Below the pieces are notes generated by a model. That model was not told the origin of the DNA. It saw only the letters and a program-made list of their open reading frames with translations, and did not search any database. A DNA stretch of 64,000 nucleotides from Bradyrhizobiaceae bacterium. GTDB taxonomy: Bacteria; Pseudomonadota; Alphaproteobacteria; Rhizobiales; Xanthobacteraceae. The stretch is from contig PQAH01000215.1 in assembly GCA_003105195.1 (NCBI GenBank), positions 19,354 through 83,353 of the forward strand, written 5' to 3'. Positions 25,678 to 37,091 of the stretch are shown piece after piece (positions within the stretch are counted from its first letter, which is position 1; each line of letters begins with the position of its first letter). Made by a program: the position numbers and the translations under genes.

Positions 25678-26466
25678 TCAGGTGAGCCAGCGCCGTCTCC
25701 GGCGGTAGTGCTTCACGGCGCGGAAATCCACACTGTGGCCGCCGCCCAGGTATGCGGCCTCGACATCGGGGTTCGCCTTCACGACCTCGGCGGTGCCGTT
25801 CATGACCACGCGGCCGTTGTCGATCACATAGGCCACCTCGGCGACCTCGAGGGCGGCGGCGGCGTTCTGCTCGACCAGCAGCACGGCCACGCCCGCCTCC
25901 TTGTTGATGCGGCGGATGATGTCGAAGATCTCGTCCACCAGGAACGGCGCGAGCCCGAGGCTCGGCTCGTCGAGCAGGAGCAGCTTCGGCTCGGTCATCA
26001 GGGCGCGGCCGATGGCGAGCATCTGCTGCTCGCCGCCCGAGAGATAGCCGGCCTGGGTGCGGGCCCGCTCGGAGAGCCGCGGGAACCAGGCGAAGGTGCG
26101 CTCCATCAACCGCTTCACGTGGGCGCGGTCGCCATGCATGGTGGTGGCGGCGAGCAGGTTCTCCTCGGGGGTGAGGTGGCCGAACACGCGGCGGCCCTCG
26201 AGCACATGGGCGATGCCGGCGCGCACCCGTTCGGGCGGGTCGAGGGCGAGCAGGTCGCGGCCCGCGAAGGCGATCTCGCCGCGCGTGACCGCACCGCGCT
26301 CGGGCTTCAAGAGGCCGCTCACCGACTTCAGCGTCGTGCTCTTGCCGGCGCCGTTCGCTCCGAGGAGGGCGACGAGGCCGCCCTCCCCGACGTCGATCGA
26401 GACGCTCTTGACCGCGAGAAAGACGCGGTCATAGACCACCTCGACATTGTTGAGGCTCAAGAGCAC
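25678..26466 (-). CDS. Liv-type ABC transporter ATP-binding protein LivF (importer 2)
   Basis: LivF-type ABC ATPase of 262 residues with Walker A GANGAGKSTTLK, signature LSGGEQQMLAIGRAL and Walker B LLLLDEPSLGLAP. It carries a C-terminal extension of about 25 residues ending in RRRRRWLT that is longer than usual. It starts with GTG one base after the stop of the binding-protein gene. It is the final gene of the TetR-carboxylase-importer operon. Confidence 0.9.
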   Translation of the reverse strand: MLLSLNNVEVVYDRVFLAVKSVSIDVGEGGLVALLGANGAGKSTTLKSVSGLLKPERGAVTRGEIAFAGRDLLALDPPERVRAGIAHVLEGRRVFGHLTPEENLLAATTMHGDRAHVKRLMERTFAWFPRLSERARTQAGYLSGGEQQMLAIGRALMTEPKLLLLDEPSLGLAPFLVDEIFDIIRRINKEAGVAVLLVEQNAAAALEVAEVAYVIDNGRVVMNGTAEVVKANPDVEAAYLGGGHSVDFRAVKHYRRRRRWLT

Positions 26467-26467
26467 G

Positions 26468-27724
26468 TCACTTGCCGGTCTTCTTGAACTCTGCCGAGTA
26501 CTTCCTGATCTCGGCCCAGACCAGGTCCTGGTTGGCCGTGAACCAGTCGGTCTGCGGCACGAACTTGCCGCCGTCCCAGCGCGCCACCCTGCCCTTGCCG
26601 CCGCCCTGGTGATCCTCCTTGGTCACCGTGATGCCGGGCAGCATGCCGTCGGCCGTGAAGTTGGCGATCGCGTGCAGGCCGTCGTTGAGCCAGGGGCCGG
26701 TGATCGGGCCGTTCGGTGCCTTCTCGAAGGCCTTGCGCACGCCCTCGGCGACGATCGCGGCCATCATGACGCCGATGTTGTAGTAGCTGGTGCCGACCTT
26801 GCCTTCGGGCCCGGCGCCCTTGCCCTTGCCGACCACGTCCTTGAGGATCGCCTGGATCACCTTCGGATCGCGGCCGCCGGCGCAGGCCTCGAACTTGATC
26901 ACGCCCTTCACGGCATCCTTGCCGACCACCTCCATATCGGACTCCGAGAGCCACACGCTGGAGGAGAGGCGGTCCATGGGCAGGCCGTTGCGCACGGCCT
27001 CGCTCAGCGCCGTCGTCTGCCCGACGCCGGCACCCCAGAACACGACCCAGTCGGGCCGCGCGCGCCGCACCTGCGGCCAGATCGCGGCCTGGTCGTTGCC
27101 GGGCGGCGTGTAGGGGAACGTCTGCAGCGTGAAGCCGAGCTTGGCGGCGAGCGCCTGGAGGATCGGCAGCGGCTCACGGCCGAAGGGCGTGTCGATGTGC
27201 ACGAAGACGATCTTCTTGCCCTTCAGGTCCTTGTCCTGCTGGCGGAAGTAGTCGATCAGGATGCCGGCCTGGGTCCAGTAGTTGGGCGAGGCCGGCATCA
27301 CATAGGGGAAGGCGGTGCCGTCGGCGGCGTCGCTGCGGCCCGACAGCGTGGTGATCATGTTGATCTTGTCCTCGAGCGCCCGCGGCACCAGCGCGCGGGC
27401 GACCGGGGTCGAGAGCGGGTCGATCAGCACGGCGCCCTCGCGCTTCATGCGCTCGTAGGCCTCGATCGCGCGCGGGATGTCGTTGGCGTGGTCGGTGATG
27501 TCGGCGACGATCTTGTGGCCGTTCACGCCGCCGCGCTCGTTGACCAGCGTGAGATAGTCGCGATGGCCCTGGGAATACTCCGCGGTCACGAAGGTGTAGA
27601 CGCGGGTGAAGTCCATCGGCATGCCGATCTTGACCACCTTCTCCTGCGCCAGCGCCGGCTTGCCGAATCCGACCAGGCCCGCGGCCGCGGTGCCCGCCAT
27701 GAATGTGCGTCGATCGAGTCTCAT
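26468..27724 (-). CDS. Substrate-binding protein of Liv-type importer 2, Tat-exported
   Basis: This 418-residue periplasmic binding protein has a twin-arginine signal (LDRRTFMAG, then a hydrophobic stretch ending in ALAQ). The mature start is VVKIGMPMDFTRVYTF. Later strands such as RPDWVVFWGAGVGQTTAL and a C-terminal AEIRKYSAEFKKTG fit the aromatic/fatty-acid subgroup of LivK-like proteins. The ATG at 27724 has GGAGG about seven bases upstream; a frame 17 codons longer has no signal peptide at its start. Tat export suggests folding before secretion. It lies between livM and livF in the operon. Confidence 0.88.
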   Translation of the reverse strand: MRLDRRTFMAGTAAAGLVGFGKPALAQEKVVKIGMPMDFTRVYTFVTAEYSQGHRDYLTLVNERGGVNGHKIVADITDHANDIPRAIEAYERMKREGAVLIDPLSTPVARALVPRALEDKINMITTLSGRSDAADGTAFPYVMPASPNYWTQAGILIDYFRQQDKDLKGKKIVFVHIDTPFGREPLPILQALAAKLGFTLQTFPYTPPGNDQAAIWPQVRRARPDWVVFWGAGVGQTTALSEAVRNGLPMDRLSSSVWLSESDMEVVGKDAVKGVIKFEACAGGRDPKVIQAILKDVVGKGKGAGPEGKVGTSYYNIGVMMAAIVAEGVRKAFEKAPNGPITGPWLNDGLHAIANFTADGMLPGITVTKEDHQGGGKGRVARWDGGKFVPQTDWFTANQDLVWAEIRKYSAEFKKTGK

Positions 27725-27777
27725 GTCTTTCCTCCGTTGTGTGCGGCCTTCCTGGTTCGCGGCCGCTCGTTTCACTC

Positions 27778-28851
27778 TCAGCGCCTGGCGTGGCGGAACG
27801 GCCAGACCAGGAAGTAGTTGCGGACGTTGTCGTAGATCTTGGCGAGGCCGAGCGGCTCGAGCACCAGGAAGCCGACGATCATGGCGCCGTAGAGCATCAG
27901 CGGAATATGCGCGCGCAGGTCCGCGCTCATCGCGATGCCGAGGCCGGACGCGAGCGCGCCCACCAGGTTGTTGAGCACGATCGGCGTGAACAGGATCAGG
28001 GCCGCGCCGAAGAAGCTGCCGAGCACGCTGCCGAGCCCGCCGACGATCACCATGGCGACGATCTGCACCGAGAGCTCGATGTGGAACTGGTCGGGCGAGA
28101 CGCTGCGCAGGTAGCTCACGACCAGGACCGCGCCGACGACGCCGCCGATGAAGGACGAGGTCCAGAAGGCGAGCAGCTTGTACTTGAAGGTGTCGACGCC
28201 GATCACCTCGGCCGCATAGTCCTTCTCGCGCACGGCCGCGAGCGCGCGGCCGAAGGCGGTGCGCTGCACGTTGAGCATGAACAGCGTGACCACGACGCAG
28301 ACCGCGAGCGCGAAATAGTACATCGGCAGGTCGCCCTCGAGCGCGATGCCGAGGAAGGAGACCGGCGGGACCTGGATGGTCGCCTGGGTGCCGCCCGAGA
28401 TCGCGGGCGAGTGGGAGATCACGAAGTCGACGATGTACTGCATCGCGAGCGTGGACATGGCCAGATAGAGCGCCTTCACGCGCAGGGCGGCGACCCCGAA
28501 GATCATGCCGATGGCGGCGCTCATCAGCCCGGCGGCGACGAGCGCGAACTCGAAGGGGACGCCGGCGCGCACCAGGTGCACCGACGTGTAGGCGCCGATC
28601 GCCATCACGGCGCCGTAGGCGAGATGGATCTGGCCGGCCCCGCCCATCAGCAGGTTCAGCCCGAGGGCGGCCATGGACCAGATGATCCAGGGCAGCAGGT
28701 AGGCGACCAGGTAGAGCCGGTCGACCAGGAACGGCGCCGCGAGCAGGAACAGCGCGACCGCCGTCACGAGATAGCGGTCGAAGGGCAGCGGCCAGAGCTG
28801 GCGCTCCTTCGGGTACGAGGTGTGGCGGATGCCGGCGCGACGGTAGAGCAT
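27778..28851 (-). CDS. Liv-type ABC transporter permease LivM (importer 2)
   Basis: LivM permease, 357 residues, with about nine hydrophobic segments and the LivM pattern MAALGLNLLMGGAGQIHLAY. The coupling region LAAVREKDYAAEVIGVDTFKY contacts the ATPases. Its ATG overlaps the livH stop (ATGA). A longer N-terminus than importer 1 LivM (about 40 extra residues before the first helix) is visible. Confidence 0.9.
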   Translation of the reverse strand: MLYRRAGIRHTSYPKERQLWPLPFDRYLVTAVALFLLAAPFLVDRLYLVAYLLPWIIWSMAALGLNLLMGGAGQIHLAYGAVMAIGAYTSVHLVRAGVPFEFALVAAGLMSAAIGMIFGVAALRVKALYLAMSTLAMQYIVDFVISHSPAISGGTQATIQVPPVSFLGIALEGDLPMYYFALAVCVVVTLFMLNVQRTAFGRALAAVREKDYAAEVIGVDTFKYKLLAFWTSSFIGGVVGAVLVVSYLRSVSPDQFHIELSVQIVAMVIVGGLGSVLGSFFGAALILFTPIVLNNLVGALASGLGIAMSADLRAHIPLMLYGAMIVGFLVLEPLGLAKIYDNVRNYFLVWPFRHARR

Positions 28852-29738
28852 CACACGCGCTCGATGTGTTCGCGGCCGAACAGGCCGTAGGGACGGACCA
28901 GCAGGGTGAGCACGATGATCACCGATGCGACGATGTCGCGCGTGCCGCCGCCGACCAGGGGATCGATCACGCCGGTCGCGAGGCTCTCGCAGACGCCGAC
29001 GATCAGCCCGGCCAGCAGCACGCCCGGAATGCTGTCGAGCCCGCCGAGGATCGCGATCGCGAGCGCCTTCATCAGGAGCAGCGAGAGGCTCCAGTCGATG
29101 CCCTGGACGGAACCCCAGAGGATGCCCGCCGCGGTGGCGGTGGCGCCGGCGAGGCCCCAGGCGACGGCGATGGCGCGCTCGACCCGGATGCCGACCGACC
29201 AGGAGGCGCCCTGGTCGTCGGAGACCGCGCGCATGACGATGCCGGCGCGGGAGTTGAACAGGACGATGGCGGCGAGGATCAGCGCCGCCGAGACGGCGCC
29301 GCCCACCAGGTAGGCGCGGTTGATCAGCATCTCGCCGAGGAACATCGGCGCCTGCGGGATGCCGAGGTCGAGGCGTTTCACGGCGACGCCGAAGGTGCCC
29401 GGCATGAAGCCGCGCAGGAAGATCTCGATGCCGAAGGTCACCATGATGATCATGATGACGGGCTGGCCCACCATGTGGCGCAGCACGGCGTGCTCGACCA
29501 GCATGCCGAAACCGAACATGGCGACCAGCGCGAGCGGAATCGCCACCCACATGGGCAGGCCGAGGAAGGCGGCGATCGCCCAGGTCGCGTAGCCGCCGCT
29601 CATCGCGATCGCGCCCTGCGCGAAATTGGCGACGCCGGAGGTCTTGTAGACCAGCACGATGCCGACCGCGACCAGGGCGTACATCAGCCCGACCAGGGCC
29701 CCGGTCAGCGCCAGCTCTCCGATCAGCCAGAGGTCCAT
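28851..29738 (-). CDS. Liv-type ABC transporter permease LivH (importer 2)
   Basis: LivH permease of 295 residues. It has the N-terminal LVGLMYALVAVGIVLVYK helix followed by TSGVANFAQGAIAM, and the coupling segment MRAVSDDQGASWSVGIRVERA. It starts three bases after the acyl-CoA ligase stop and overlaps livM by ATGA. Confidence 0.9.
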   Translation of the reverse strand: MDLWLIGELALTGALVGLMYALVAVGIVLVYKTSGVANFAQGAIAMSGGYATWAIAAFLGLPMWVAIPLALVAMFGFGMLVEHAVLRHMVGQPVIMIIMVTFGIEIFLRGFMPGTFGVAVKRLDLGIPQAPMFLGEMLINRAYLVGGAVSAALILAAIVLFNSRAGIVMRAVSDDQGASWSVGIRVERAIAVAWGLAGATATAAGILWGSVQGIDWSLSLLLMKALAIAILGGLDSIPGVLLAGLIVGVCESLATGVIDPLVGGGTRDIVASVIIVLTLLVRPYGLFGREHIERV

Positions 29739-29741
29739 GGC

Positions 29742-31691
29742 CTACTCCACGTCCCGGATCGACAGCGTGCGACGGATGGAGCCGGTCTCGCCGCTCTCGT
29801 AGGTGATGCGCGCGTCCTGGTCGATGGTTCGCACGCCCGCGTAGAGCGCCTCGATCAGCGGCGCGTAGCGCTCCTCAATGACGTTGCGGCGCAGCTTGCG
29901 GGTGCGCGTGATCTCGCCGTCGTCGGGATCGAAATCCTTGTGCAGGTTGACGAAGCGCCGCAACCGCAGCGGCGGCGGCAGCATCGTGTTGACGTGGCGC
30001 AGCACCGAGGCGACCAGGTCGTAGACCTCGGTCTTCTGCGACAGGTCGGCATAGGAGGTGAACGAGATGCCGCGGTCCTCGGCCCAGTGCCCGACCGCCT
30101 CCTCGTCGATGCAGACGATGGCGGTGAGCTCGGGCCGGCGGTCGCCGACCACCGCGACATTGCGCACATAGGCGCTGAACTTGATGCGGTTCTCGATGTA
30201 GTTCGGGATGTAGCGCTCGCCGCCCGCGGTGTTGACGACCTCGCTGACGCGGCCGAGCACGACGAGCTGGCCGTCGGGCTCGAAATAGCCGGCATCGCCG
30301 GTGTGCAGCCAGCCGTCGGCGAGCGCCTTGGCGGTCGCCTCGGCGTCGTCGAAGTATTCGTCGATCACCGAGCCCGACTTGATGACGATCTCGCTGTTGT
30401 CGTCGATGCGCACCTCGACGCCGGGCAGCGGCCGGCCGACGGTGTGCAGCTTGACGTCGCGGTCGGTCTGGGCGGCGGTGAGCGCCGAGCTCTCGGTCTG
30501 GCCGTAGATCTGCTTGAGGTTCACGCCGAGCGCGCGGAAGAACAGGAAGGTGTCCTCGCCCACCGCCTCGCCGCCCGTATAGGCGTTGCGGATGCGCGAG
30601 AGGCCGAGGAAGTCCTTCACGGGACCGAAGACGAAGGTCTCGCCGGCGGCGAGGAGCAGTCGCTCCCGGAGGCTCGGCGCCCGGCCCGCGAGGCGGCGGC
30701 GCTCGATCTCGATCGCGCGCGGCATGAAGAACGCGAACAACGCCCGCTTGCCCGGGGTCGAGTCCTCGATGCCGACCTGCACGCGGGTGAGCATGTTGTC
30801 CCAGGCGCGCGGCGCGGCGAGGTACCAGGTCGGGGCGACCTCGCGCAGGTCGCGCAGCACCGTCTCCTGGCGCTCCGGGATGTTGACCGTGAAGCGCAGC
30901 AGCAGCGCGGCGCCGACCGTGAAGACGAAATCGCCGACCCAGGCGGACGGCAGGTAGGCGTAGAGCTCCTCGCGCTCGCCGAGGAAGCCGCCGGCGCGCG
31001 CGTTCTTCACGCCCGCGAAGACGGTGCGGTGGCGCAGCGGCACGCCCTTGGGCGCGCCGGTGGTGCCGGAAGAATGCAGCAGCACCGCGATGTCGTCGGC
31101 GCCCGAGCGGCCGACGATGTCGACGGCGAGGCCGGGCTCGGCGGCGAGCCGCGCGCGCCCGCGCGCGATCAGCGAATCGTAGGAGACGACGACGTCGGCC
31201 GGATAGCCGGAGAGGCCGCGCGGGTCGTCGTAGACGATGGTGACGGGCCGGCCGGTGCGCGCGCGCAGGTCGATGAGCTTGTCGACCTGCTCCTGGTCCT
31301 CGGCGACCGCGATGCGCGGCGCGCCGTAGCGCGAATAGTAGGTGAGCTCGTCGGGAGGCACGTCGGGAAACACCGGCGACGGGAAGGCGCGCAGCGCGGT
31401 GGCCGCGATCATCGCGAGATAGAGCCGCGTGCGGTTGTCGCCGATGACGGTGAGCGCCTGGCCGGGACCGAGGCCGAGGGTTTCGAGCGCGGCGGCGAGC
31501 GCGAGCACCTCGTCGAGCGTGGCTGCCCAGCTGCGCTCCCGCCAGATCCCGTGCTCGCGCTCGCGGAAGGCGACGGCGTCCGCCGTCTCGCGGGCGTTGC
31601 GGGCGAGCGCCGCCATCACGGTCGCGGGCGCGCCGTCCGGCGCAGTCGGCCAGGAGACCACCAGGTCGCGCGGGAGCACGGGGGCGGTCAT
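29742..31691 (-). CDS. Long-chain-type acyl-CoA synthetase (AMP-binding), transporter-linked
   Basis: This 649-residue adenylate-forming enzyme activates a carboxylic acid to its CoA thioester. It shows the AMP-binding P-loop LLHSSGTTGAPKGVPL, the QIYGQTESSAL A5-type motif, WLHTGDAGYFEPDGQL and the RVSEVVNTAGGERYIPN hinge. Its large size and large internal insert resemble long-chain acyl-CoA synthetases commonly encoded beside Liv-type importers in alphaproteobacteria. It sits between livG and livH with overlapping junctions, so uptake and activation are probably linked. In an Atu-like pathway it could play the AtuH role (inference). Confidence 0.88.
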   Translation of the reverse strand: MTAPVLPRDLVVSWPTAPDGAPATVMAALARNARETADAVAFREREHGIWRERSWAATLDEVLALAAALETLGLGPGQALTVIGDNRTRLYLAMIAATALRAFPSPVFPDVPPDELTYYSRYGAPRIAVAEDQEQVDKLIDLRARTGRPVTIVYDDPRGLSGYPADVVVSYDSLIARGRARLAAEPGLAVDIVGRSGADDIAVLLHSSGTTGAPKGVPLRHRTVFAGVKNARAGGFLGEREELYAYLPSAWVGDFVFTVGAALLLRFTVNIPERQETVLRDLREVAPTWYLAAPRAWDNMLTRVQVGIEDSTPGKRALFAFFMPRAIEIERRRLAGRAPSLRERLLLAAGETFVFGPVKDFLGLSRIRNAYTGGEAVGEDTFLFFRALGVNLKQIYGQTESSALTAAQTDRDVKLHTVGRPLPGVEVRIDDNSEIVIKSGSVIDEYFDDAEATAKALADGWLHTGDAGYFEPDGQLVVLGRVSEVVNTAGGERYIPNYIENRIKFSAYVRNVAVVGDRRPELTAIVCIDEEAVGHWAEDRGISFTSYADLSQKTEVYDLVASVLRHVNTMLPPPLRLRRFVNLHKDFDPDDGEITRTRKLRRNVIEERYAPLIEALYAGVRTIDQDARITYESGETGSIRRTLSIRDVE

Positions 31692-32503
31692 GCGGCCACT
31701 CCCTTGTGGCGCGCGGCCGCGCGCTCGCCGAGATAGGCCTTGACGACACGCGGATCCGCGATCGCCTCCGCGGGCCTGCCCTGGGCGATGCTCTCGCCGT
31801 AGCTCAGCACCATGACGCGGTCGCAGATCGAGGTGACGACGTCCATGTGGTGCTCGATCAGCAGCACCGTCGTGTTGCGCTCCTCGCGCGCGTCCAGGAT
31901 GAAGCGCGCGATGTATTCCTTCTCCTCCTGGTTCATGCCCGCCATGGGCTCGTCGAGGATCAGGAGCCGCGGGTCGGCGGCGAGCGCGCGCGCGAGCTCG
32001 ACGCGCTTCTGCAGGCCGAGCGGGATCACCTCCACGGGCTCGTCGCGGATGTCCTGGAGCTGCATGAAGTCGATCAGCTCCTCGACGGCGCGCCGGTGCG
32101 CCACCTCGTGGCGCAGCGCCCAGACCCAGTAGAACAGGCTCGGCAGCGCGCCGGCGCGCATGTGCACGTGGCGGCCGAGCAGGATGTTGTCGAGCACCGT
32201 CATGCCGCGGAACAGCGCGAGGTTCTGGAAGGTGCGGGCGACGCCGCGGCCCGCGATGCGGTGCGGCTTGAGGCGGGTCACGTCCTCGCCGAACAGGTGC
32301 ACGGTGCCGCTCTGCGCGCGGTAGAAGCCGGTGACGACGTTGACCATGCTGGTCTTGCCGCTGCCGTTCGGCCCGACCAGCCCGAAGATCTCGCCGCGCG
32401 CGATGTCGAAGCCGAGCCCCTTGAGCGCACGCAGGCCGCCGAAGGCGAGCTCGACGTCGCGGCAGGCGAGGACGATCTCGTCGCTCTGGGGCGGGGGAGC
32501 CAT
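31688..32503 (-). CDS. Liv-type ABC transporter ATP-binding protein LivG (importer 2)
   Basis: LivG-type ABC ATPase of 271 residues with Walker A GPNGSGKTSMVN, the degenerate LivG signature IPLGLQKRVELARAL and Walker B LLILDEPMAGMNQEE. An in-frame GTG at 32512 overlaps the carboxyltransferase stop (GTGA) and could be the true start, adding three residues. Its stop overlaps the acyl-CoA ligase start. Confidence 0.9.
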   Translation of the reverse strand: MAPPPQSDEIVLACRDVELAFGGLRALKGLGFDIARGEIFGLVGPNGSGKTSMVNVVTGFYRAQSGTVHLFGEDVTRLKPHRIAGRGVARTFQNLALFRGMTVLDNILLGRHVHMRAGALPSLFYWVWALRHEVAHRRAVEELIDFMQLQDIRDEPVEVIPLGLQKRVELARALAADPRLLILDEPMAGMNQEEKEYIARFILDAREERNTTVLLIEHHMDVVTSICDRVMVLSYGESIAQGRPAEAIADPRVVKAYLGERAAARHKGVAA

Positions 32504-32508
32504 CGGGG

Positions 32509-34116
32509 TCACATCCGGAAGACGCCGTAATGCGGCCGGTCGATCGGCGCATTGAGGGCGACGTTGAGAGCGATGCCCAGCGCGTTGCGGGTGTCGAGGG
32601 GATCGAGAATCCCGTCGTCCCACAGCTCCGAGGTCGAGTAGTAGGCGCTCTGCTGGCGGCGGTACTCCTCCAGGATCGGCTCGCGGATGGCGGCGACCTC
32701 GGCAGCCGAGAGCTCGCGGCCTTCGCGGGAGAGCTGGCGGATCTTGATGTCGGCGAGGACGTTGGCGGCCTGCTCGGCGCCCATCACCGAGATCTGGCTC
32801 TGCGGCCACATGAACAGGAAGCGCGGGTCGAAGGCGCGGCCCGACATGCCGTAGTTCCCGGCGCCGAAGGAGCCGTTCATGATCAGCGTGACCTTGGGGA
32901 CCTCGGAGCCCGAGACCGCCATGATCATCTTGGCGCCGTCCTTGGTGATGCCGCGGTGCTCGTAGTCGCGGCCCACCATGTAGCCCGTGATGTTCTGCAG
33001 GAAGAGCATCGGCACGCGGCTCTGGTTGCAGAGCTGCATGAAGTGGGCGCCCTTGAGCGAGGAATCGTTGAACAGCACGCCGTTGTTGGCGAGGATGCCG
33101 ACCCGGATGCCCCAGAGATGGGCGAAGCCGCAGACGAGCGTGGTGCCGTAGGCGGGCTGGTACTCGTGGAAGCGGCTGCCGTCGACGAGGCGCGCGATCA
33201 CCTCGCGGGCGTCGAACTGCACCTTGATGTCGCGCGGGATCACGCCGTAGAGCTCGTCCGGATCATAGTAGGGCGGCTCGGGCGCGATCCGCTCGACCGC
33301 GATCTTCTCGGGGCGCGGGAACTGGGCGACGATCTCGCGGGCGACGGCGATCGCCTGTTCTTCGCTGGCGGCCGGGTAGTCGGCGGTGCCGGAGATGCGG
33401 GTGTGCACGTCGGCGCCGCCGAGCTCCTCCACCGTGACCTCCTCGCCGGTCGCGGCCTTCACGAGCGGCGGACCGCCGAGGAAGATCGCGCCGGTGCCGC
33501 GCACGATCACGTTGTACTCGCTGAGCGCCGGGACATAGGCGCCCCCCGCGGTGCAATGACCCAGGACGACCGCGACCTGCGGCACGCCGAGCTTGGAGAG
33601 GATCGACTGGTTGCGGAAGATGCGGCCCGCCAGATAGCGGTCGGCGAAGATGTCGGCCTGCAGCGGCAGAAAGCCGCCGGCGCTGTCGCAGAGATGCACC
33701 ACCGGCAGCCGGTTCTCGATCGCGATGTCGAGGGTGCGCACGATCTTCTTGATGGAATGCGGGTACCAGGCGCCGCCCTTGACGGTGGCGTCGTCGGCAT
33801 GGATCACGACCTCGCGCCCCGCGACGATGCCGATGCCGCTGACGATGCCGGCGCCCGGCACCTCGCCGTCGTAGTGCTGGTTGGCCGCGAGGGTGGAGAG
33901 CTCGAGAAACGGCGTGCCGGGATCGAGCAGCAGCTCGATGCGGTCGCGCACGAACAGCTTGCTCTGGCGCTTCAGGCGCTCGAGGTCGCGCGCGGGGCGC
34001 TCGCGCCGCACGGCCTCCTGGCGCTGCTTCAGGGTGGCGGCCAAGCCGCGATTGTGCGCGGCGTTGAGCCGGAACTCCTCGGCGCGGGTGTCGGTGCGGG
34101 ATTCGATGCGCCGCAT
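32509..34116 (-). CDS. Acyl-CoA carboxylase carboxyltransferase (beta) subunit, MCC/GCC type
   Basis: This 535-residue biotin-dependent carboxyltransferase resembles the beta subunit of 3-methylcrotonyl-CoA or geranyl-CoA carboxylase. Markers are LLDPGTPFLELSTLAANQHY near residue 65, then GIVAGREVVIHADDATVKGG and LPVVHLCDSAGGFLPLQ. The CoA-binding region GHCTAGGAYVPALSEYNVIV follows, and then FNDSSLKGAHFMQLCNQ and LFLQNITGYMVG. Length equals the known MCC/GCC beta subunits. Sequence alone does not separate MCC (leucine) from GCC (acyclic terpene) types; the AtuA gene nearby makes GCC an option. Confidence 0.9.
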   Translation of the reverse strand: MRRIESRTDTRAEEFRLNAAHNRGLAATLKQRQEAVRRERPARDLERLKRQSKLFVRDRIELLLDPGTPFLELSTLAANQHYDGEVPGAGIVSGIGIVAGREVVIHADDATVKGGAWYPHSIKKIVRTLDIAIENRLPVVHLCDSAGGFLPLQADIFADRYLAGRIFRNQSILSKLGVPQVAVVLGHCTAGGAYVPALSEYNVIVRGTGAIFLGGPPLVKAATGEEVTVEELGGADVHTRISGTADYPAASEEQAIAVAREIVAQFPRPEKIAVERIAPEPPYYDPDELYGVIPRDIKVQFDAREVIARLVDGSRFHEYQPAYGTTLVCGFAHLWGIRVGILANNGVLFNDSSLKGAHFMQLCNQSRVPMLFLQNITGYMVGRDYEHRGITKDGAKMIMAVSGSEVPKVTLIMNGSFGAGNYGMSGRAFDPRFLFMWPQSQISVMGAEQAANVLADIKIRQLSREGRELSAAEVAAIREPILEEYRRQQSAYYSTSELWDDGILDPLDTRNALGIALNVALNAPIDRPHYGVFRM

Positions 34117-34117
34117 G

Positions 34118-34615
34118 TCAGTCCTCCGGCGCGAGGGTCACGAGGGGCGCCGAGCGCTCGAAGCTCTGGGCGACCGCGACGTGCACGGCCGCCACGGTAC
34201 CGTCGCGCCACGCCTTGACGGCGGTCTCGAGCTTCATGCTCTCGATCACCACCATGGTGTCGCCGCGCGCGACGGCCTGGCCCTGCGCCACGTGCACCGC
34301 GATCACGGTCCCGGGCATGGGCGCCTGCGCGATATCGTCCGCCGAGGCGCCATGGTGGTGGCCGTGCCGCTGCACCGGATCCGCATGGCGCACCGTCCAG
34401 GTCTCGCCATCGAGGTGAATGTGCACGTGATCGCCGTCGACCGACACCAGGGCATGGTGACGCGCCCCGTCGATACGCAGCGTTGCGGCGCCGTCGAGCC
34501 CCCGGTCGAGGGAAACCGGGATGGCCCGCGCGCCGAGATGCAGGCGATGGCCGTCGCCGGCGCGCGCGAGCCAGAGCTCGTGCTCGACATCCGCGAGGGT
34601 GAAGGCGTGCCGCAT
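34118..34615 (-). CDS. Stand-alone biotin carboxyl carrier protein (BCCP) subunit
   Basis: The 165-residue product ends in a biotinyl domain with the biotinylation motif VIESMKLE (the Lys accepts biotin) and the upstream conserved APMPGTVIAVHVAQGQAV. The first half (about 1-90) resembles the BT linker domain found between biotin carboxylase and BCCP in MCC alpha subunits. In most MCC/GCC enzymes this is the C-terminal part of a single alpha polypeptide of about 660 residues; here it is a separate gene. The ATG overlaps the stop of the flavoprotein gene (ATGA), and the carboxyltransferase ATG lies one base after its stop. Confidence 0.85.
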   Translation of the reverse strand: MRHAFTLADVEHELWLARAGDGHRLHLGARAIPVSLDRGLDGAATLRIDGARHHALVSVDGDHVHIHLDGETWTVRHADPVQRHGHHHGASADDIAQAPMPGTVIAVHVAQGQAVARGDTMVVIESMKLETAVKAWRDGTVAAVHVAVAQSFERSAPLVTLAPED

Positions 34616-35582
34616 CAGACCGCCACCGCCGCGCTGGGCGGGACCGCGCAGGCCGCGCGGTACTCGGCCGCGAGGCGCGCCGCCAGCTCCGCCACGGCCG
34701 GCACGTCGTGGATGGTGGCGATGCCGTGGCCGGCGCTCCAGATGTCGCGCCAGACCTTGGCCTCGGTGTCGACCAGCCCGGTCATGTCCGGGCGCTTGGG
34801 CGGCAGGGCCGCGACGTCGATGCCGTGGCGCGCGATCGAGGGCAGGAGGAAATTGGCGTGGACGCCGGAGAAGCGATCCGAATAGACGAGGTCCTTCACC
34901 GAGCAGTCGACCACCATGCGCTTGTAGGCCTCCTGCGCGTTCGACTCGGCGGTGGCGAGGAAACGGGTGCCGATATAGGCGAGGTCGGCGCCCAGCACCT
35001 CGGCGGCGCGGATCTGCCAGCCGTCCGAGATGCTGCCGCCGAGGACCAGGCAGCCGTCCCAGAACTCGCGGATCTCGCGCACCAGGGAGAACTGGCTCTG
35101 GCTCGAGGCATGGCCGCCGGCGCCGCCGCCGACGCAGATCAGTCCGTCGGCGCCGGCCTCCGCCGCCTTGCGGGCATGCTCGGCGTTGATCACGTCGCAG
35201 AAGACGAGGCCGCCATAACGGTGCACCGCCGCGATCACCTTGCCGGGATGGCCGAGGCAGGTGATCACCAGCGGCACCTCGTGGCTCACGACGATCTCGA
35301 GGTCGGGCTCGAAGCGCGGGTTGGTGCGGTGCACGATCAGGTTCACGCAGTGCGGCGCCACGGTCGCATCGGGATGCGCGCGGCGGTGCGCCGCGAGATC
35401 GGCCTCGATCCCGGTGAGCCAGGCGTCGAGCTGCTCCGAGGGGCGTGCATTGACGTGCGGGAAGGCGCCGACGATGCCGGCCCGGCACAGCGCCGTCACG
35501 AGCGGCGGGAACGAGACGAGGAACATCGGGGCGCCGATCGCGGGCACCGAGAGCGTGTTCCTGAGCGCCGCCGGCAGGCTCA

Positions 35583-35583
<1 letters not shown>
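34615..35583 (-). CDS. Nitronate monooxygenase/2-nitropropane dioxygenase-like flavoprotein
   Basis: This 322-residue FMN-dependent TIM-barrel protein of the NMO/FabK-like family begins with LSVPAIGAPMFLVS. It has VITCLGHPGKVI, the FMN phosphate region DGLICVGGGAGGHAS with the catalytic-position His, and LVLGGSISDGWQIRAAEVLGA. Class-specific positions are insufficient to tell a true nitronate oxygenase from an enoyl-thioester reductase or another oxidoreductase. It is inserted between the biotin carboxylase and BCCP genes with ATGA overlaps on both sides, so it is co-translated with the carboxylase. This suggests a role in the same pathway. Confidence 0.82.
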
Positions 35584-37087
<1,504 letters not shown>

Positions 37088-37091
<4 letters not shown>
